This document shows positions 38,701 through 47,006 of a DNA stretch of 64,000 bases, in pieces. Position 1 is the stretch's first letter; every line of letters starts with the position of its first letter. The stretch is from JAPOUP01 sp965201085 (GTDB taxonomy: Bacteria; Pseudomonadota; Alphaproteobacteria; Rhodobacterales; Rhodobacteraceae), in assembly GCA_965201085.1 (NCBI GenBank), contig CBDAVS010000025.1:868001-932000 (forward strand), in the 5' to 3' direction. The translations under genes were made by a program, and so were the position numbers. Below the pieces are notes generated by a model. The model had not been told where the DNA came from. It saw only the letters and a list, made by a program, of their open reading frames with translations, and did no database searches.

Positions 38701-39097
38701 CGGAAGATACGGTCCTCCTTATCTCATGAACCGGATCACGTTTATGGCCACCAGTCACCGGCACTACGAGCCAGTTATCCCCTTCCGTCGGAAAAGCCTG
38801 CCGTAGAGTGTCTGGCGGGTCGATCCGGTTCAGGATTTGCTTTCGCTTTTCGACGTCACGGCTGACCATCGTCGCAAGGGCGAGGGCCAGACTTGACTTT
38901 CCAACTCCGTAGGGCCCTGTCCATGTAAAGGCACGCTGGTTGGAACGATCGATCAGACTGGCCATCGTTTCCAGAACGTTCCGGTTCGACTCATGGTAGA
39001 CGAAGCCGTCAAGCGCTGACGGGCTGTCGATATCCCTATCCACACGGATCGAGCGCTGGAATCGACGGGCAACTTTAATCACATCAGCAAGCATCAT
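35741..39097 (-). CDS. sspC: PT modification protein SspC (large P-loop ATPase)
   Basis: The 1118-residue protein has an N-terminal AAA-type NTPase domain. Walker A is GPYGVGKSS at 61-69 and Walker B is GGVLLIIDEMGKFLE, with Asp176 and Glu177. The remaining 900 residues are helix-rich and have no familiar motif. The place between the DUF4007 gene and the PAPS-reductase-like gene, and the size, identify it as SspC of the SspABCD single-strand phosphorothioation system. Its start overlaps the sspB stop by 4 nt. The frame is intact. Confidence 0.82.
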   Translation of the reverse strand: MMLADVIKVARRFQRSIRVDRDIDSPSALDGFVYHESNRNVLETMASLIDRSNQRAFTWTGPYGVGKSSLALALATMVSRDVEKRKQILNRIDPPDTLRQAFPTEGDNWLVVPVTGGHKRDPVHEIRRTVSSAISAEPGRARTNRRRTDPSGRDVLGRLEDEAGIRATGGVLLIIDEMGKFLESAGNDIHFFQELAEAANRCEGRLIVIGILHQSFERYADRHGRATRNEWAKIQGRFVDIPIVTAVDEVIDLIGNAVECDPELRSGRMYGDTVAKAIKSRRPGSPPDLAARLDACWPLHPVTVSLLGPVSRSGFAQNERSVFGFLGSGEPLGFQEFLNDTQAVSGEMFGPDRLWDYLRANLEPAIMASQDGHRWAQGVDSIERCEAKGSCLHVRLAKTVAVIDLFRNGSGVMAERSVIGSCSGPAKVREVDAALRDLSAWSVVVYRNHIDAWAIHAGSDFDINFAVESARARNADLDYGRLGRLALMPPLLAKEHYYQTGTLRWFDTGIAALSNCENSVAEFRPYRGAEGGFLLVIPSEDDTGRRCRGICEDASRMAGDYPVAVGIPDNAGLLHGLGLELNALDDVRRNSPELEGDAVARREIRERLANASTRFEEELRKAFFATGWYIDGELHKSGDERSLSILVSDLATRAFCETPIIHSEMINRARPSANIQAAVRQLLYRMVDGADRPYLGIEGFRAERALYSTVLQKAGLHGDRNGKFGFRVPHRWHGVGKSFVPIWKKARELLESAKEPVSAASLQAIWSRPPFGVRHGVLPVLTMAFILSQRKSIAVYVDGMFQHEINDLCADKLLQDAGQISLRHVDISHKGRSYLKDLAKVIGERTGKIPRPDALSVAREMVHFCFAQPAWTRRTKKLSERAKKVRQVLLHASDPHQALFIDLPMILDGNVRSQISWNLSTLLREIEDAYPEMLQDLQRRMLESLDHGSGDDLARLRERAGTVSGLSGDFRLDAFATRLTRFEGSIEDMESIASLAVNKPPRDWSDRDPEQAAIVLADFSLKFRHAEVLAWVKGRDPTRQALGIVIGTGKRGHTIMRSFDVGVEDEEEVEALADRMMSGLNGGVSNSHLILAALARLGSSLLAQEESEGGIADGSGNG

Positions 39098-40044
39098 GAT
39101 CGAACATCCATCTTCCGCGATATTGCGGGATAGGCAAGACGGAGCAAATCCATTCGTTCAATCGATCCCTCGCGACGCGCCACCTGCCTGATTCCAGCGC
39201 TTTCCGACCAGAAATAGCGATTCCCGGATGTTTCGTCGATTCGGGAGAGCCGCTTGGCCAGGGAATACTCATCGAGCTTGAAAGTCCGGCCAGGAGATCC
39301 CGGCTCGAAGCTTATACTCTCAAAGGAAAGGGTGTTCTGGTCCGGGGCATGGGATTGCCAGAATTCGTTCAGGGCGAAAAGAAACACGCCGTCCGGTAAA
39401 CTGGGTTTCGGACCGCGGCGGAACTGGAAAAATCCCGTACCGAGGGGTTGTATCAGGCCAAGTTCGGTAAGAACCGTTTCCACACTTTCGTCCAAAAACC
39501 TGGCATCAGACTGGAGGACATAGCTGCGGATGAAACACTCGACATCCCGTTTGATCGTGGTGGGGGAGGCCCTAGTCCAATGTTCCCGGCTTTCGTTAAG
39601 ATCCTGCAACGATGAAACAAGAGATGCCCTGTCGAAATTAACTGACGGGTGGTTGTTGAAAGCGTAAAACCAAGTCGTCGTACGGGCGGGAGGTGTATGT
39701 CCGGCGATCATCCAGTGCAGCAGCCATATGGTGGCGGAAGATTCCATGAATGGATCGACCTCATCGAAAATAAATCTGCCGAGTTCCGTTGGAACAAACG
39801 CATCTCCCGCGTCTTCAATGACGCCGCAGGCGAGCGCCCAATGGCGGATCGACGCCACCATGTTCCTGCCTACGCCGAAATACTCGATCGATCCGGCATC
39901 TGAAAACAATCGTTTAGAAGCTCCACCAGAATGCTTCCTTACGGCATCGAAGGCTTTCCGCAGCCATAGCTGCCGCAGGGGGAACGTCTCGTGGCCGGAA
40001 AACTTTCCCCTATAGTCGAATCGGGAAAGCGGTCCCCTTATCAC
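39094..40044 (-). CDS. sspB: PT modification protein SspB (DUF4007)
   Basis: The 316-residue protein shows the DUF4007 signature FSGHETFPLRQLWLRKA at residues 15-31, followed by the conserved block around IEYFGVGRNMVASIRHWALA. SspB has been described as the DNA nickase that gives single-strand specificity to SspABCD modification. That function comes from the family and is not visible here. The gene starts 82 nt after the sspA stop and overlaps sspC by 4 nt. DUF4007 together with the absence of DndB, DndD and DndE genes separates this locus from a DndABCDE system. Confidence 0.85.
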   Translation of the reverse strand: MIRGPLSRFDYRGKFSGHETFPLRQLWLRKAFDAVRKHSGGASKRLFSDAGSIEYFGVGRNMVASIRHWALACGVIEDAGDAFVPTELGRFIFDEVDPFMESSATIWLLHWMIAGHTPPARTTTWFYAFNNHPSVNFDRASLVSSLQDLNESREHWTRASPTTIKRDVECFIRSYVLQSDARFLDESVETVLTELGLIQPLGTGFFQFRRGPKPSLPDGVFLFALNEFWQSHAPDQNTLSFESISFEPGSPGRTFKLDEYSLAKRLSRIDETSGNRYFWSESAGIRQVARREGSIERMDLLRLAYPAISRKMDVRS

Positions 40045-40126
40045 GATAGCTCTCCTGACTGGATACGTCGTCCAGTCCGCTCAAATGTATGGATAGTGCC
40101 ATCCGGCGAATTCATCAAACTCACCC

Positions 40127-41293
40127 TCAGCCGTGAACGAGGGTTTTGGATCGAAGATTCACTGCCCTCTCGGCGATGATCTCCGCCGCGAGTTGGATGT
40201 CTTGACCGGTTGTCCGACGGCCTATCCCGATGCGGAACGATGAGGCGAGGGCGTCGCTGGACAGGCCGATCGCCCGAAGCACATGCGATGGCTCGATCAA
40301 ACCGGCATTGCAGGCGGAACCTGCCGATGCGGCGATCCGGTATTGCAGGGATGACAGAAGCACTTCGGCGTCCACCCCGGGGATCCTAATATTCAGGCTT
40401 CCCGGCAGCCTGTGTCGTACTGAGCCGTTGATGGCAAGGTCGGGGATGGCCTCGCGTAGGATTCCGACCATCCGCGCCGCAAGACTCGCTGCATGGTCCC
40501 GATCCGTCTGCAAGTGCCCACCTGCGATACGGCAGGCCTCCCCAAGACCGGCGCACAGGAAAGCGGGAACGGTGCCCGAGCGCATTCCGTTCTGTTGCCC
40601 TCCACCAAAAATCAGCGGTGCGGGTTTAACGGGCGCATGGCGGGAAACATAGAGAGCTCCGATACCTTTGGGACCGTGAAGCTTGTGTCCTGAGAGGCTA
40701 AGAAGGTCAATACGGTCTCCAACAACATCGACGGGAATCCTACCGACCGCCTGTGCCGCGTCCGTATGAAAGGTCACTCCCCGGTCCTTGCATAGAGCGG
40801 CGATTTCCGGAATCGGTTGGATCGTCCCGATTTCGTTGTTAGCCAAGCCAAGGGTAACGAGTACGGTGTCTTTCCTCAAACTGTCGACGACACGCTCCGG
40901 ATCAATCCGACCGTCCCTGCCAACTGGCAGTACTTCGACCTCAACGTTATCACCCTGCATCGCGGAGAGCGTCAGGAGAACGCTCTTATGCTCTATCGCA
41001 GATGTGACGACATGAACCCTCCTACCCGCGACGGTTCGGAGGATGCCTTGGATCGCGTGGTTATTCGCTTCGGTGGCCCCAGAGGTGAACACGATTTCAT
41101 GCGCGGAGGCCCCAATTAGATCCGCGACGTGCCGCTGCGCCTCGTCTATCAGTTCGGCGGCTTCCCAGCCGAAGGCATGCTCCGAATGTGGATTGCCGTA
41201 GGCGTGTTCCAGCAATGGGACCATGAAGGTGCGGACTACCGGATCGATCGGTGTCGTGGCGTTGCAGTCAAGATAGATTGGAGCCACCATCAT
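40127..41293 (-). CDS. sspA: Cysteine desulfurase SspA (NifS/IscS-like)
   Basis: The 388-residue PLP enzyme takes sulfur from cysteine to supply phosphorothioate. The PLP-binding SAIEHKSV (His102), the lysine in SGHKLHGPKG (Lys204) and the persulfide cysteine in SAGSACNAG (Cys328) are all present. I chose the first ATG, 41293, because GGAGGGG lies 6-12 nt upstream. The stop of a small upstream frame (41290-41427) overlaps this start. The frame is intact. It is the first large gene of the minus-strand ssp operon. A housekeeping IscS is less likely given the neighbours. Confidence 0.92.
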   Translation of the reverse strand: MMVAPIYLDCNATTPIDPVVRTFMVPLLEHAYGNPHSEHAFGWEAAELIDEAQRHVADLIGASAHEIVFTSGATEANNHAIQGILRTVAGRRVHVVTSAIEHKSVLLTLSAMQGDNVEVEVLPVGRDGRIDPERVVDSLRKDTVLVTLGLANNEIGTIQPIPEIAALCKDRGVTFHTDAAQAVGRIPVDVVGDRIDLLSLSGHKLHGPKGIGALYVSRHAPVKPAPLIFGGGQQNGMRSGTVPAFLCAGLGEACRIAGGHLQTDRDHAASLAARMVGILREAIPDLAINGSVRHRLPGSLNIRIPGVDAEVLLSSLQYRIAASAGSACNAGLIEPSHVLRAIGLSSDALASSFRIGIGRRTTGQDIQLAAEIIAERAVNLRSKTLVHG

Positions 41294-41427
41294 AGCCCCT
41301 CCGGGTTTCGCGTGAATGTAATTTCTGCCCGTTCCGCCTGTTCATATGGCGCCACAAAGCCAAAGACGGCCTTGCGCATTATCCATGCCATAAAGACGCC
41401 AAGACGGTCTGATAGCTGAATCAGCAC
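41290..41427 (-). CDS. Possible small leader gene coupled to sspA
   Basis: A 45-codon frame starts at GTG 41427. It reads VLIQLSDRLGVFMAWIMRKA and then VFGFVAPYEQAERAEITF, and stops in a TGA that overlaps the sspA ATG by 4 nt. The composition, with an amphipathic hydrophobic half and a charged tail, looks coding, and the overlap matches the coupling seen along the operon. The ribosome-binding site is weak, and the frame has a stop 8 codons before the start. It could be a leader peptide or the tail of a lost gene. Confidence 0.4.
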   Translation of the reverse strand: MLIQLSDRLGVFMAWIMRKAVFGFVAPYEQAERAEITFTRNPEGL

Positions 41428-41550
41428 GATGTCACTCGACTTTTCAAGGCCTTACCAACAATATTACGGGCATCGTTCGTTCCTTTGGAAGGTCCAACGA
41501 CTCACTTTACACCAGAATTCACCGAAACGCACCATAGGGTGGTTTGTCAT

Positions 41551-41701
41551 CAGAGATTCCCGCTAAGCCATTTTTCTGCTGAAGGTCGGTCTTCCGGGGT
41601 GCCGGCGAAGGTCGGCCCGTTCCATGCGGGCATGGTTCTGGGCCGGCCGGCGCTCAGTCAGGTTGCTGTTCGGCGGAAAAACGACTTAGCGGGAATCTCT
41701 G
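41551..41701. mobile_element. 151-bp MITE-like element with 33-bp inverted repeats
   Basis: The two ends (41551-41583 and 41669-41701) are inverted copies with only a few mismatches. They start CAGAGATTCCCGCTAAG on one strand and the same on the other. There is no coding capacity. The same end sequence occurs at 22376-22392 beside a transposase fragment, which names the likely parent IS. The element sits in the divergent region between the ssp operon and the GlxA-type regulator gene, where it could carry regulatory signals. Confidence 0.8.
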
Positions 41702-41805
41702 GCGGAAAAGCTAGGGTGTTGCACTTCGGAGTGAAAGCGGGGTATATATAAGCAGGAACATTTTGCATAACTCTCAGGTTCTCCGATTTCTATCCGGATC
41801 AATGT

Positions 41806-42754
41806 GTGTTGACGCGATACGACCCACGTAACATCGGTGTGCTGCCGATCCCCGGTTTCGCGTTGATGTCTTACGCATGTGTTGTGGAACCTCTCCGCGC
41901 CGCCAATCTTCTGTGCGGAAGGGAACTCTACCGAATTGTCCATTTTTCCACCGAGGGAGCGGTAAGGAGTTCTGGCGCCGCATCGGTGGAAGCGTCGATG
42001 CCGGTGGGTGACACACCGGCGCTGGACTTTCTGTTCGTGGTCGCGGGTGGCGATCCGATGTCGTTTGACGATCCCGGCCTGTTCGGGTGGCTCGGACGGA
42101 TGTCACGGCCTGGAACCGTTCTGGGCGGCGTTTCGGGTGGGCCGGTGCTTCTGGCCAGGGCAGGCCTCATGGCCGGTCGTCGCATGACGGTTCACTGGGA
42201 GCATATCGGCGCACTGCAGGAGGCGATGCCCCTTCTGCTCCTGGAAAGGTCTCTCTATGTCATTGACCGTGACAGAGTGACCTGTGCGGGAGGTGTCGCT
42301 CCGCTCGACCTGATGCATGCGCTGATCGCGGTGGATCACGGCTCGGACTTTGCCCGCCGCGTCAGCGACTGGTTTCTGCACACCGAGGTCCGGCCGTCCG
42401 GGGGGGCCGCAGCGCGCTGGTCTGGCGGAGCGGGTGGGCACCGCCTCGGCACCGGTTCTGGATGCGGTCGAGGCCATGGAGAACCATGTCGCGGACCCGC
42501 TGGCGCTGGACGACCTCGCGGCGATCGCAAACGTGTCTCCGCGTCAGCTGCGCCGTCTGTTCCGCGAGCGGCTTGGCATCTCGGTCATGGCCTATTACCG
42601 CGACCTTCGGCTGGATGTGGCGGAGCGGCTCGTCACCCGCTCGCCTCTGTCGCTGACAGATGTGGCGCTGGCGACCGGATTCGCGAATTCCTCGCATTTC
42701 TCGGCATCCTACAGAAGAAGGTTCGGTGCCGCTCCCTCCCGGATCCGGAGGTGA
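41806..42754 (+). pseudogene. GlxA/CdhR-family transcriptional regulator, frameshifted in a G tract
   Basis: The N-terminal half is a DJ-1/class I amidotransferase-like domain (RNIGVLPIPGFALMSYACVV, VVAGGDPMSFD, GGVSGGPVLLARAGLMAGR). The C-terminal half is an AraC helix-turn-helix (DPLALDDLAAIANVSPRQLR, LTDVALATGFANSSHFSASY). Such regulators often control use of carnitine, choline or glycine betaine derivatives. The frame breaks at seven consecutive G (42400-42406), and six would join the two halves. The start is GTG 41806 or TTG 41809. The tract could be a mutation, a switch or a sequencing error. Confidence 0.82.
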
Positions 42755-42918
42755 ACGGCAGCGGCATGACCGCATGGGGGTCCGCGTATCCACCGTTGCG
42801 GCGGAACGCCGGTGTATTTGATCGTGCAGCTTCGGCCACCCGGTTCAAAAATCTAGATGCGACCAAAGTATTTTGATGACATCGTCGATCAGCCCAAATA
42901 TATACCGACTCAGCAGCG

Positions 42919-43626
42919 TTGAAGCATTACGCAAGCGTCAGGGCAAATCATCTCCCTACCGCTTTGGTAGCTGAGTCCCCGCAGACAAGCACCAGCTGTT
43001 CGCCGCTATTCACGGATCTAATCGGTCGAAAAAACGTCGCAAAGGAAGACGTTTTCGTGCAGTTCCGCCGCGCCGTTTTCCGTCTCGACGATGCGTTGGC
43101 CGGTCGAGACTACGATCTCGTACCCTCTGAAATATTCCATGACGACACAGCGGAGTTCGACCCCTTTCGGATCGGCGGTCAGGTTGGTATGGTGATTACC
43201 TCACCTCCTTATCCGAACGCCTACGAATACTGGCTTTATCACAAATATCGGATGTACTGGCTTGGTTTTGATCCCCTGGCCGTCAAGGAGCGGGAAATCG
43301 GGGCACGTGCGCATTTCTTCAAGCGCAACCATCATACTGAAGATGACTTTGCTCGGCAGATGGCACAGACCTTCGATTTAATCCGTGCCGTGCTTGTGCC
43401 GGGCGGATACGCCTGCTTTGTTATCGGTGTTATCGGTCGCTCACGTATCCATGGCCGCATGATTGACAACGCCCGTATCGTCGAGAAAGCCGCGGATGGA
43501 TTTGATCGCGTCTTTATCGCTGAAAGGACTATTCCAGCCAGTCGCAAGTCATTCAATCTTTCGCATGCCAACATCAAGACCGAAAGCGTGCTGGTATTGC
43601 GACGGAGGACAACCGCATGCACCTGA
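42919..43626 (+). CDS. TSPPY-type DNA methyltransferase, probably 5'-truncated (M1)
   Basis: The 235-residue protein has the catalytic motif VITSPPYPNAYEYWLYHKYR, then GARAHFFKRN and a target-recognition-like C-terminus ending HANIKTESVLVLRR. TSPPY belongs to amino-methyltransferases (N4-cytosine or N6-adenine). No SAM-binding FxGxG motif is seen before or after it, while relatives carry one N-terminally. The first 30 residues look random. The 5' part is therefore probably lost in the 165 bp after the regulator gene. The end overlaps the next methyltransferase gene by 10 nt. Confidence 0.65.
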   Translation: MKHYASVRANHLPTALVAESPQTSTSCSPLFTDLIGRKNVAKEDVFVQFRRAVFRLDDALAGRDYDLVPSEIFHDDTAEFDPFRIGGQVGMVITSPPYPNAYEYWLYHKYRMYWLGFDPLAVKEREIGARAHFFKRNHHTEDDFARQMAQTFDLIRAVLVPGGYACFVIGVIGRSRIHGRMIDNARIVEKAADGFDRVFIAERTIPASRKSFNLSHANIKTESVLVLRRRTTACT

Positions 43627-45090
43627 GATGGCACAGTTATAACTATTATCCCTACGAACGGGAACTCGGCGCGCGAAGTTGCCACGCTCTTCGGCCATCC
43701 GGCTCTTCGGGAGGTTCCAAGCGGGGTTGAACTGGAAGGTGCGCAGGGCATGGATTTGGCAGGTCGGCTGACCTACTTCTCCATGGCGGCGAACGGTCGC
43801 ACGGTGTCGGAAACACTGCAGAGCCGTCTTTAACAAGCGGTATGTGTCAGCCGTGCACGGCAGGCGACCCGGTATTCCGTACATGGCCTCCATGAGTACA
43901 AGGGAAAGTTGAATCCACAGATAGCGAAAGCGCTGCTCAACATTCTTGGTGTTCGTTCTGGCCAGCAGGTTCTTGACCCTTTCTGCGGGAGCGGTACCAC
44001 CCTGATTGAATGCGCCCATGCCGATGTACACGGCGTCGGTTTCGACTTAAATCCTTTCGCGGTGTTCTTGGCCAACGCGAAGCTTCGTGCACTGGTCACA
44101 CCTGTCGCCCAGCTGAATGATGCGAGGTGGCGGATATTGAGTTACTATATGCGCCAAAGCCGGTACGATCATTTCGAAGACAGTCCACGCATCGCCTACC
44201 TCAGTTCATGGTTTAACCCGGAAATTCTTGCTGCGATCGAGACGCTCCGCAGCCGTATCAGCGCTGTTGCTGGTTCCGCCGCACCAGTTTTCCTCGCGGT
44301 AGCGAGCAATCTTCTCCGTGACTACCCGTTGCAGGACCCCAAAGATCTGCGCACGAGGCGGCGAAAGACGCCGCTGCCTGACATGCCGTTTGTCGAGGCA
44401 TTCTCCGCTGCCTGCGCCCGGTTTCTTGAGCGCCTAGAATCCGCTCAGGCAATACTGGGAGAGAATCTTCCGCTTTGCCGCGCCGAAAGGAAGGATGCGG
44501 CCACGCTTTCACCGGGTGCTGACCTATTCGATGTGGCGATTACTAGCCCGCCTTACGCAATGGCACTGCCATACGTTGATACCCAGCGTCTCTCGCTCGT
44601 TTGGCTCAATCAGATAGAACCGTCGGAAGTCTGTCGTCTGGAGGCGGAACTGGTGGGAAGCCGTGAGTTTCGAGGAGGTACACACCGCGAAATGGCTAGA
44701 GCACTCAAGGAGAACAATAAATGCCTACCGCTGGATCAAGCCGCATTCTGCCGCAGGCTGCATGACTCGTTAAACGAACAGGACGGCTTTCGGCGCCAGG
44801 CGGTTCCTGCGCTGCTCTACCGATACTTCGCATCAATGCATGACTGCTTCCGGGCCACCCGCACCGTTCTTCGGCGCGGTGCGCCTTTCGCGCTCATTGT
44901 CGGCCACAACCATACGGTCCTCGGTGGAATTCGGCATGACATTGACACGCCAGCCCATCTGGCCGCGCTCGGGGCAAGTGTGGGCTGGAAGGTCGAGGAG
45001 CTGACGCCGCTTCAGACATACCGTCGTTACGGCTATCATGCCAGTAACGCCGTCCGCAGTGAAACCCTCGTAGTCCTCCGCAATCCGTGA
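43617..45090 (+). pseudogene. DNA methyltransferase with FCGSGTT and TSPPY motifs (M2), broken near the 5' end
   Basis: The main part from TTG 43909 contains the SAM motif LDPFCGSGTTLIECAHADVH and the catalytic AITSPPYAMALPYVDTQRLS, the normal order in this family. Upstream, the coding sense continues through MHLRWHSYNYYPYERELGAR (ATG 43617), a one-base shift at about 43674, EVATLFGHPALREV and TLQSRL. A TAA at 43831-43833 then precedes QATRYSVHGLHEYKGKLNPQ. A frameshift and a nonsense codon therefore separate the conserved N-terminal region from the catalytic core. Partial activity from 43909 is possible. The end overlaps the nuclease gene by 4 nt. Confidence 0.75.
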
Positions 45091-46169
45091 ACGAGCTTAC
45101 GGTCCATCCGAACGTTTACGCGACCGGGCGTAGCCGTGGACTGGTTTCGCTGCTCGAACGTATATGGCTGCGGGAGCAGGATTCCGGCAACGGTACCTTC
45201 TACGTGGTTTCCGGCTTTGCCAACTACAACGGTGGGGTGCGATTCCTCCCGGTCTTTCGACAACACATTGAACGGGGCGGGAGGGTGAAAGCGGTGTTCG
45301 CTGGAAGCACGGGTCAGAATCTCACCAGCAGACAGGTTGTTCAGGCCATGCTTGAATGCGGCGTTGAGGTCCATCTGGTTAACCGCAAAAGGCTCGTGCA
45401 CATGAAGAGCTATGGCACCCAATCGCAGCATGGTGACAAGCTCATAGTATCCAGTGGCAACTTCACCGGGCCGGGGATGGCCCAGAATGTGGAGATGTCA
45501 GTTCTGCTCGATCGTCGGACCACCCGTGACATGGGCTTCTCGTGGAAGGATCTGATGACCCGGAGGCTGTCGCAGAGCTGGCAGTTCCACAAACCGGCAG
45601 CCGATGACCCGGAGGCTGCTGCAGGGAAGCTGCTCTATGATGAGGAAGCATCCAATGTCGTTCTGGATGCAACTGCGGAAGTCACGATGATCATTATCCT
45701 CGGACATTCCGACACGGCCCGCATCATTGCGGCGCCAGGTACGAAGGCATCTCGTGGAACACAGTATTTCTGGCTCGGCCGGGACTGCTATGACTTTTTC
45801 CCTGCGCTCACCATTCCGAATGAGCGCGGCGTCAGGAAAAGCTATTCCTGCCAAATTACAATGAATTTCATCGACCTAGGCCAGAAGCAGGATGTGCGAG
45901 TGACCTTCAAGGCGGAAAACAACCTGGATTTTCGGCTCGGTACAGGGGCGCTTCTGGGGACGGAGTTAGCGCGTTCGGGAGATGTTGCAGCTATCTTCCG
46001 CATTGGGGAGAGCAGCTACGAAATGAGGCTCTTTGCCCTGGAAAATCCGTTGGCGAGACAGCTTGACGCCTATGCCGTTCACTTCATCGGGCATAGAGGC
46101 AAGCGTTATGGATTCGTCTCGAATGACGAATTTCGATTAAAGACAGGAATCCGGTTCGGCAAACCATGA
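45087..46169 (+). CDS. PLD-fold restriction nuclease, BfiI/NgoFVII-like
   Basis: The 360-residue protein has an N-terminal phospholipase-D-like nuclease domain. It carries a single HxK motif (RLVHMKSYG, His105 and Lys107) followed by DKLIVSSGNFTGPGMAQNVE. A C-terminal domain starts around RGTQYFWLGRDCYDFFP and resembles the B3-like DNA-binding domain of BfiI. One HxK per chain means the active site would form by dimerisation, as known for BfiI, a metal-independent type IIS enzyme of similar length. The start GTG 45087 overlaps the stop of the second methyltransferase. The frame is intact although both adjacent methyltransferases look damaged. The recognition sequence is unknown. Confidence 0.75.
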   Translation: MNELTVHPNVYATGRSRGLVSLLERIWLREQDSGNGTFYVVSGFANYNGGVRFLPVFRQHIERGGRVKAVFAGSTGQNLTSRQVVQAMLECGVEVHLVNRKRLVHMKSYGTQSQHGDKLIVSSGNFTGPGMAQNVEMSVLLDRRTTRDMGFSWKDLMTRRLSQSWQFHKPAADDPEAAAGKLLYDEEASNVVLDATAEVTMIIILGHSDTARIIAAPGTKASRGTQYFWLGRDCYDFFPALTIPNERGVRKSYSCQITMNFIDLGQKQDVRVTFKAENNLDFRLGTGALLGTELARSGDVAAIFRIGESSYEMRLFALENPLARQLDAYAVHFIGHRGKRYGFVSNDEFRLKTGIRFGKP

Positions 46170-47006
46170 ACTGCATCGCCGCAGACTCGTGCCTCTTGGG
46201 CTGCCACTAGCGTCATGAGGCATTTCCCGGATGGCGCTGAGCAACGGGGTCTCGATACCGCAGGTCATTCCGAGCAAGGAACGGCAGCCGAACACGGTTA
46301 AATGGGGAGCAATTGACGCAAAGATGCGACAAGGATTCACACCAAAATACGATCACATAACGGATGGGGTGCATCCCGGATTTCTTGATCGGGCCGCTGC
46401 CGCAAGTTCGGTTTTCCAGTGCGGGAAGTCGGGCCATGACCGGTTCATGAGGCAGCACCAGGGACTCTGTTGCCCCACCAGGCCAGGCTAGTCGGTCGTA
46501 TGGCCGAAGGTCTCATCAATTCCTGGGGAATGGAACTGAGAGACATCCGCACCCGCACGTTATTCACCGCGCCGGACCCTGTTGACCTTGCCGTCACCCT
46601 GCACCGCGATGTCCCGGAGACCCGGGAAGTCGGTACGGCCCTGTTCGAGCGATTGATCTAAATCGAGGCGCACGGGGCCAGGGAAACGCTGAACGAGATC
46701 GACAGCAGGTTTTTGAACCATTAGCCTTCAAAATGGAAGAAGCTTGCAAGCTGAGACCGACAGCGATCCTAACCTCGGTGAGTCAGCATGCTCAAAAGGT
46801 ATCAGCTATGCCAGCTGTAGTCGCATCTATGTTCAAGGGTCTGTTCCGGCGTAGGAATGGCAGGTCCACCGGTGTCGAACCGATGTGACAGACACCGGCA
46901 GTCCTTGTGATTTCCTTAGCGGATCCACGTCATGCTCGTGGAAGAAGGGCAATGCCTCCTCTGCGAAGCGAGAGTTGGAAGTGGTCTCCCGATCCGCGAA
47001 AATCCC
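46170..47006. other. Gene-poor gap between the nuclease and the conjugation operon
   Basis: No complete gene is supported. A plus-strand stretch at about 46494-46661 (RMAEGLINSWGMELRDIRTR, then VDLAVTLHRDVPETREVGTA) has coding-like composition and may be a fragment of a lost gene, but I cannot name it. A relaxase might be expected near here in a complete conjugative element and is not seen. No tRNA or obvious repeat is visible. Confidence 0.4.

Noticed and set aside
35741..41293. Reading the locus as DndABCDE.
   Set aside because: No DndB, DndD or DndE is present. DUF4007 and the 1118-residue ATPase fit SspB and SspC instead.
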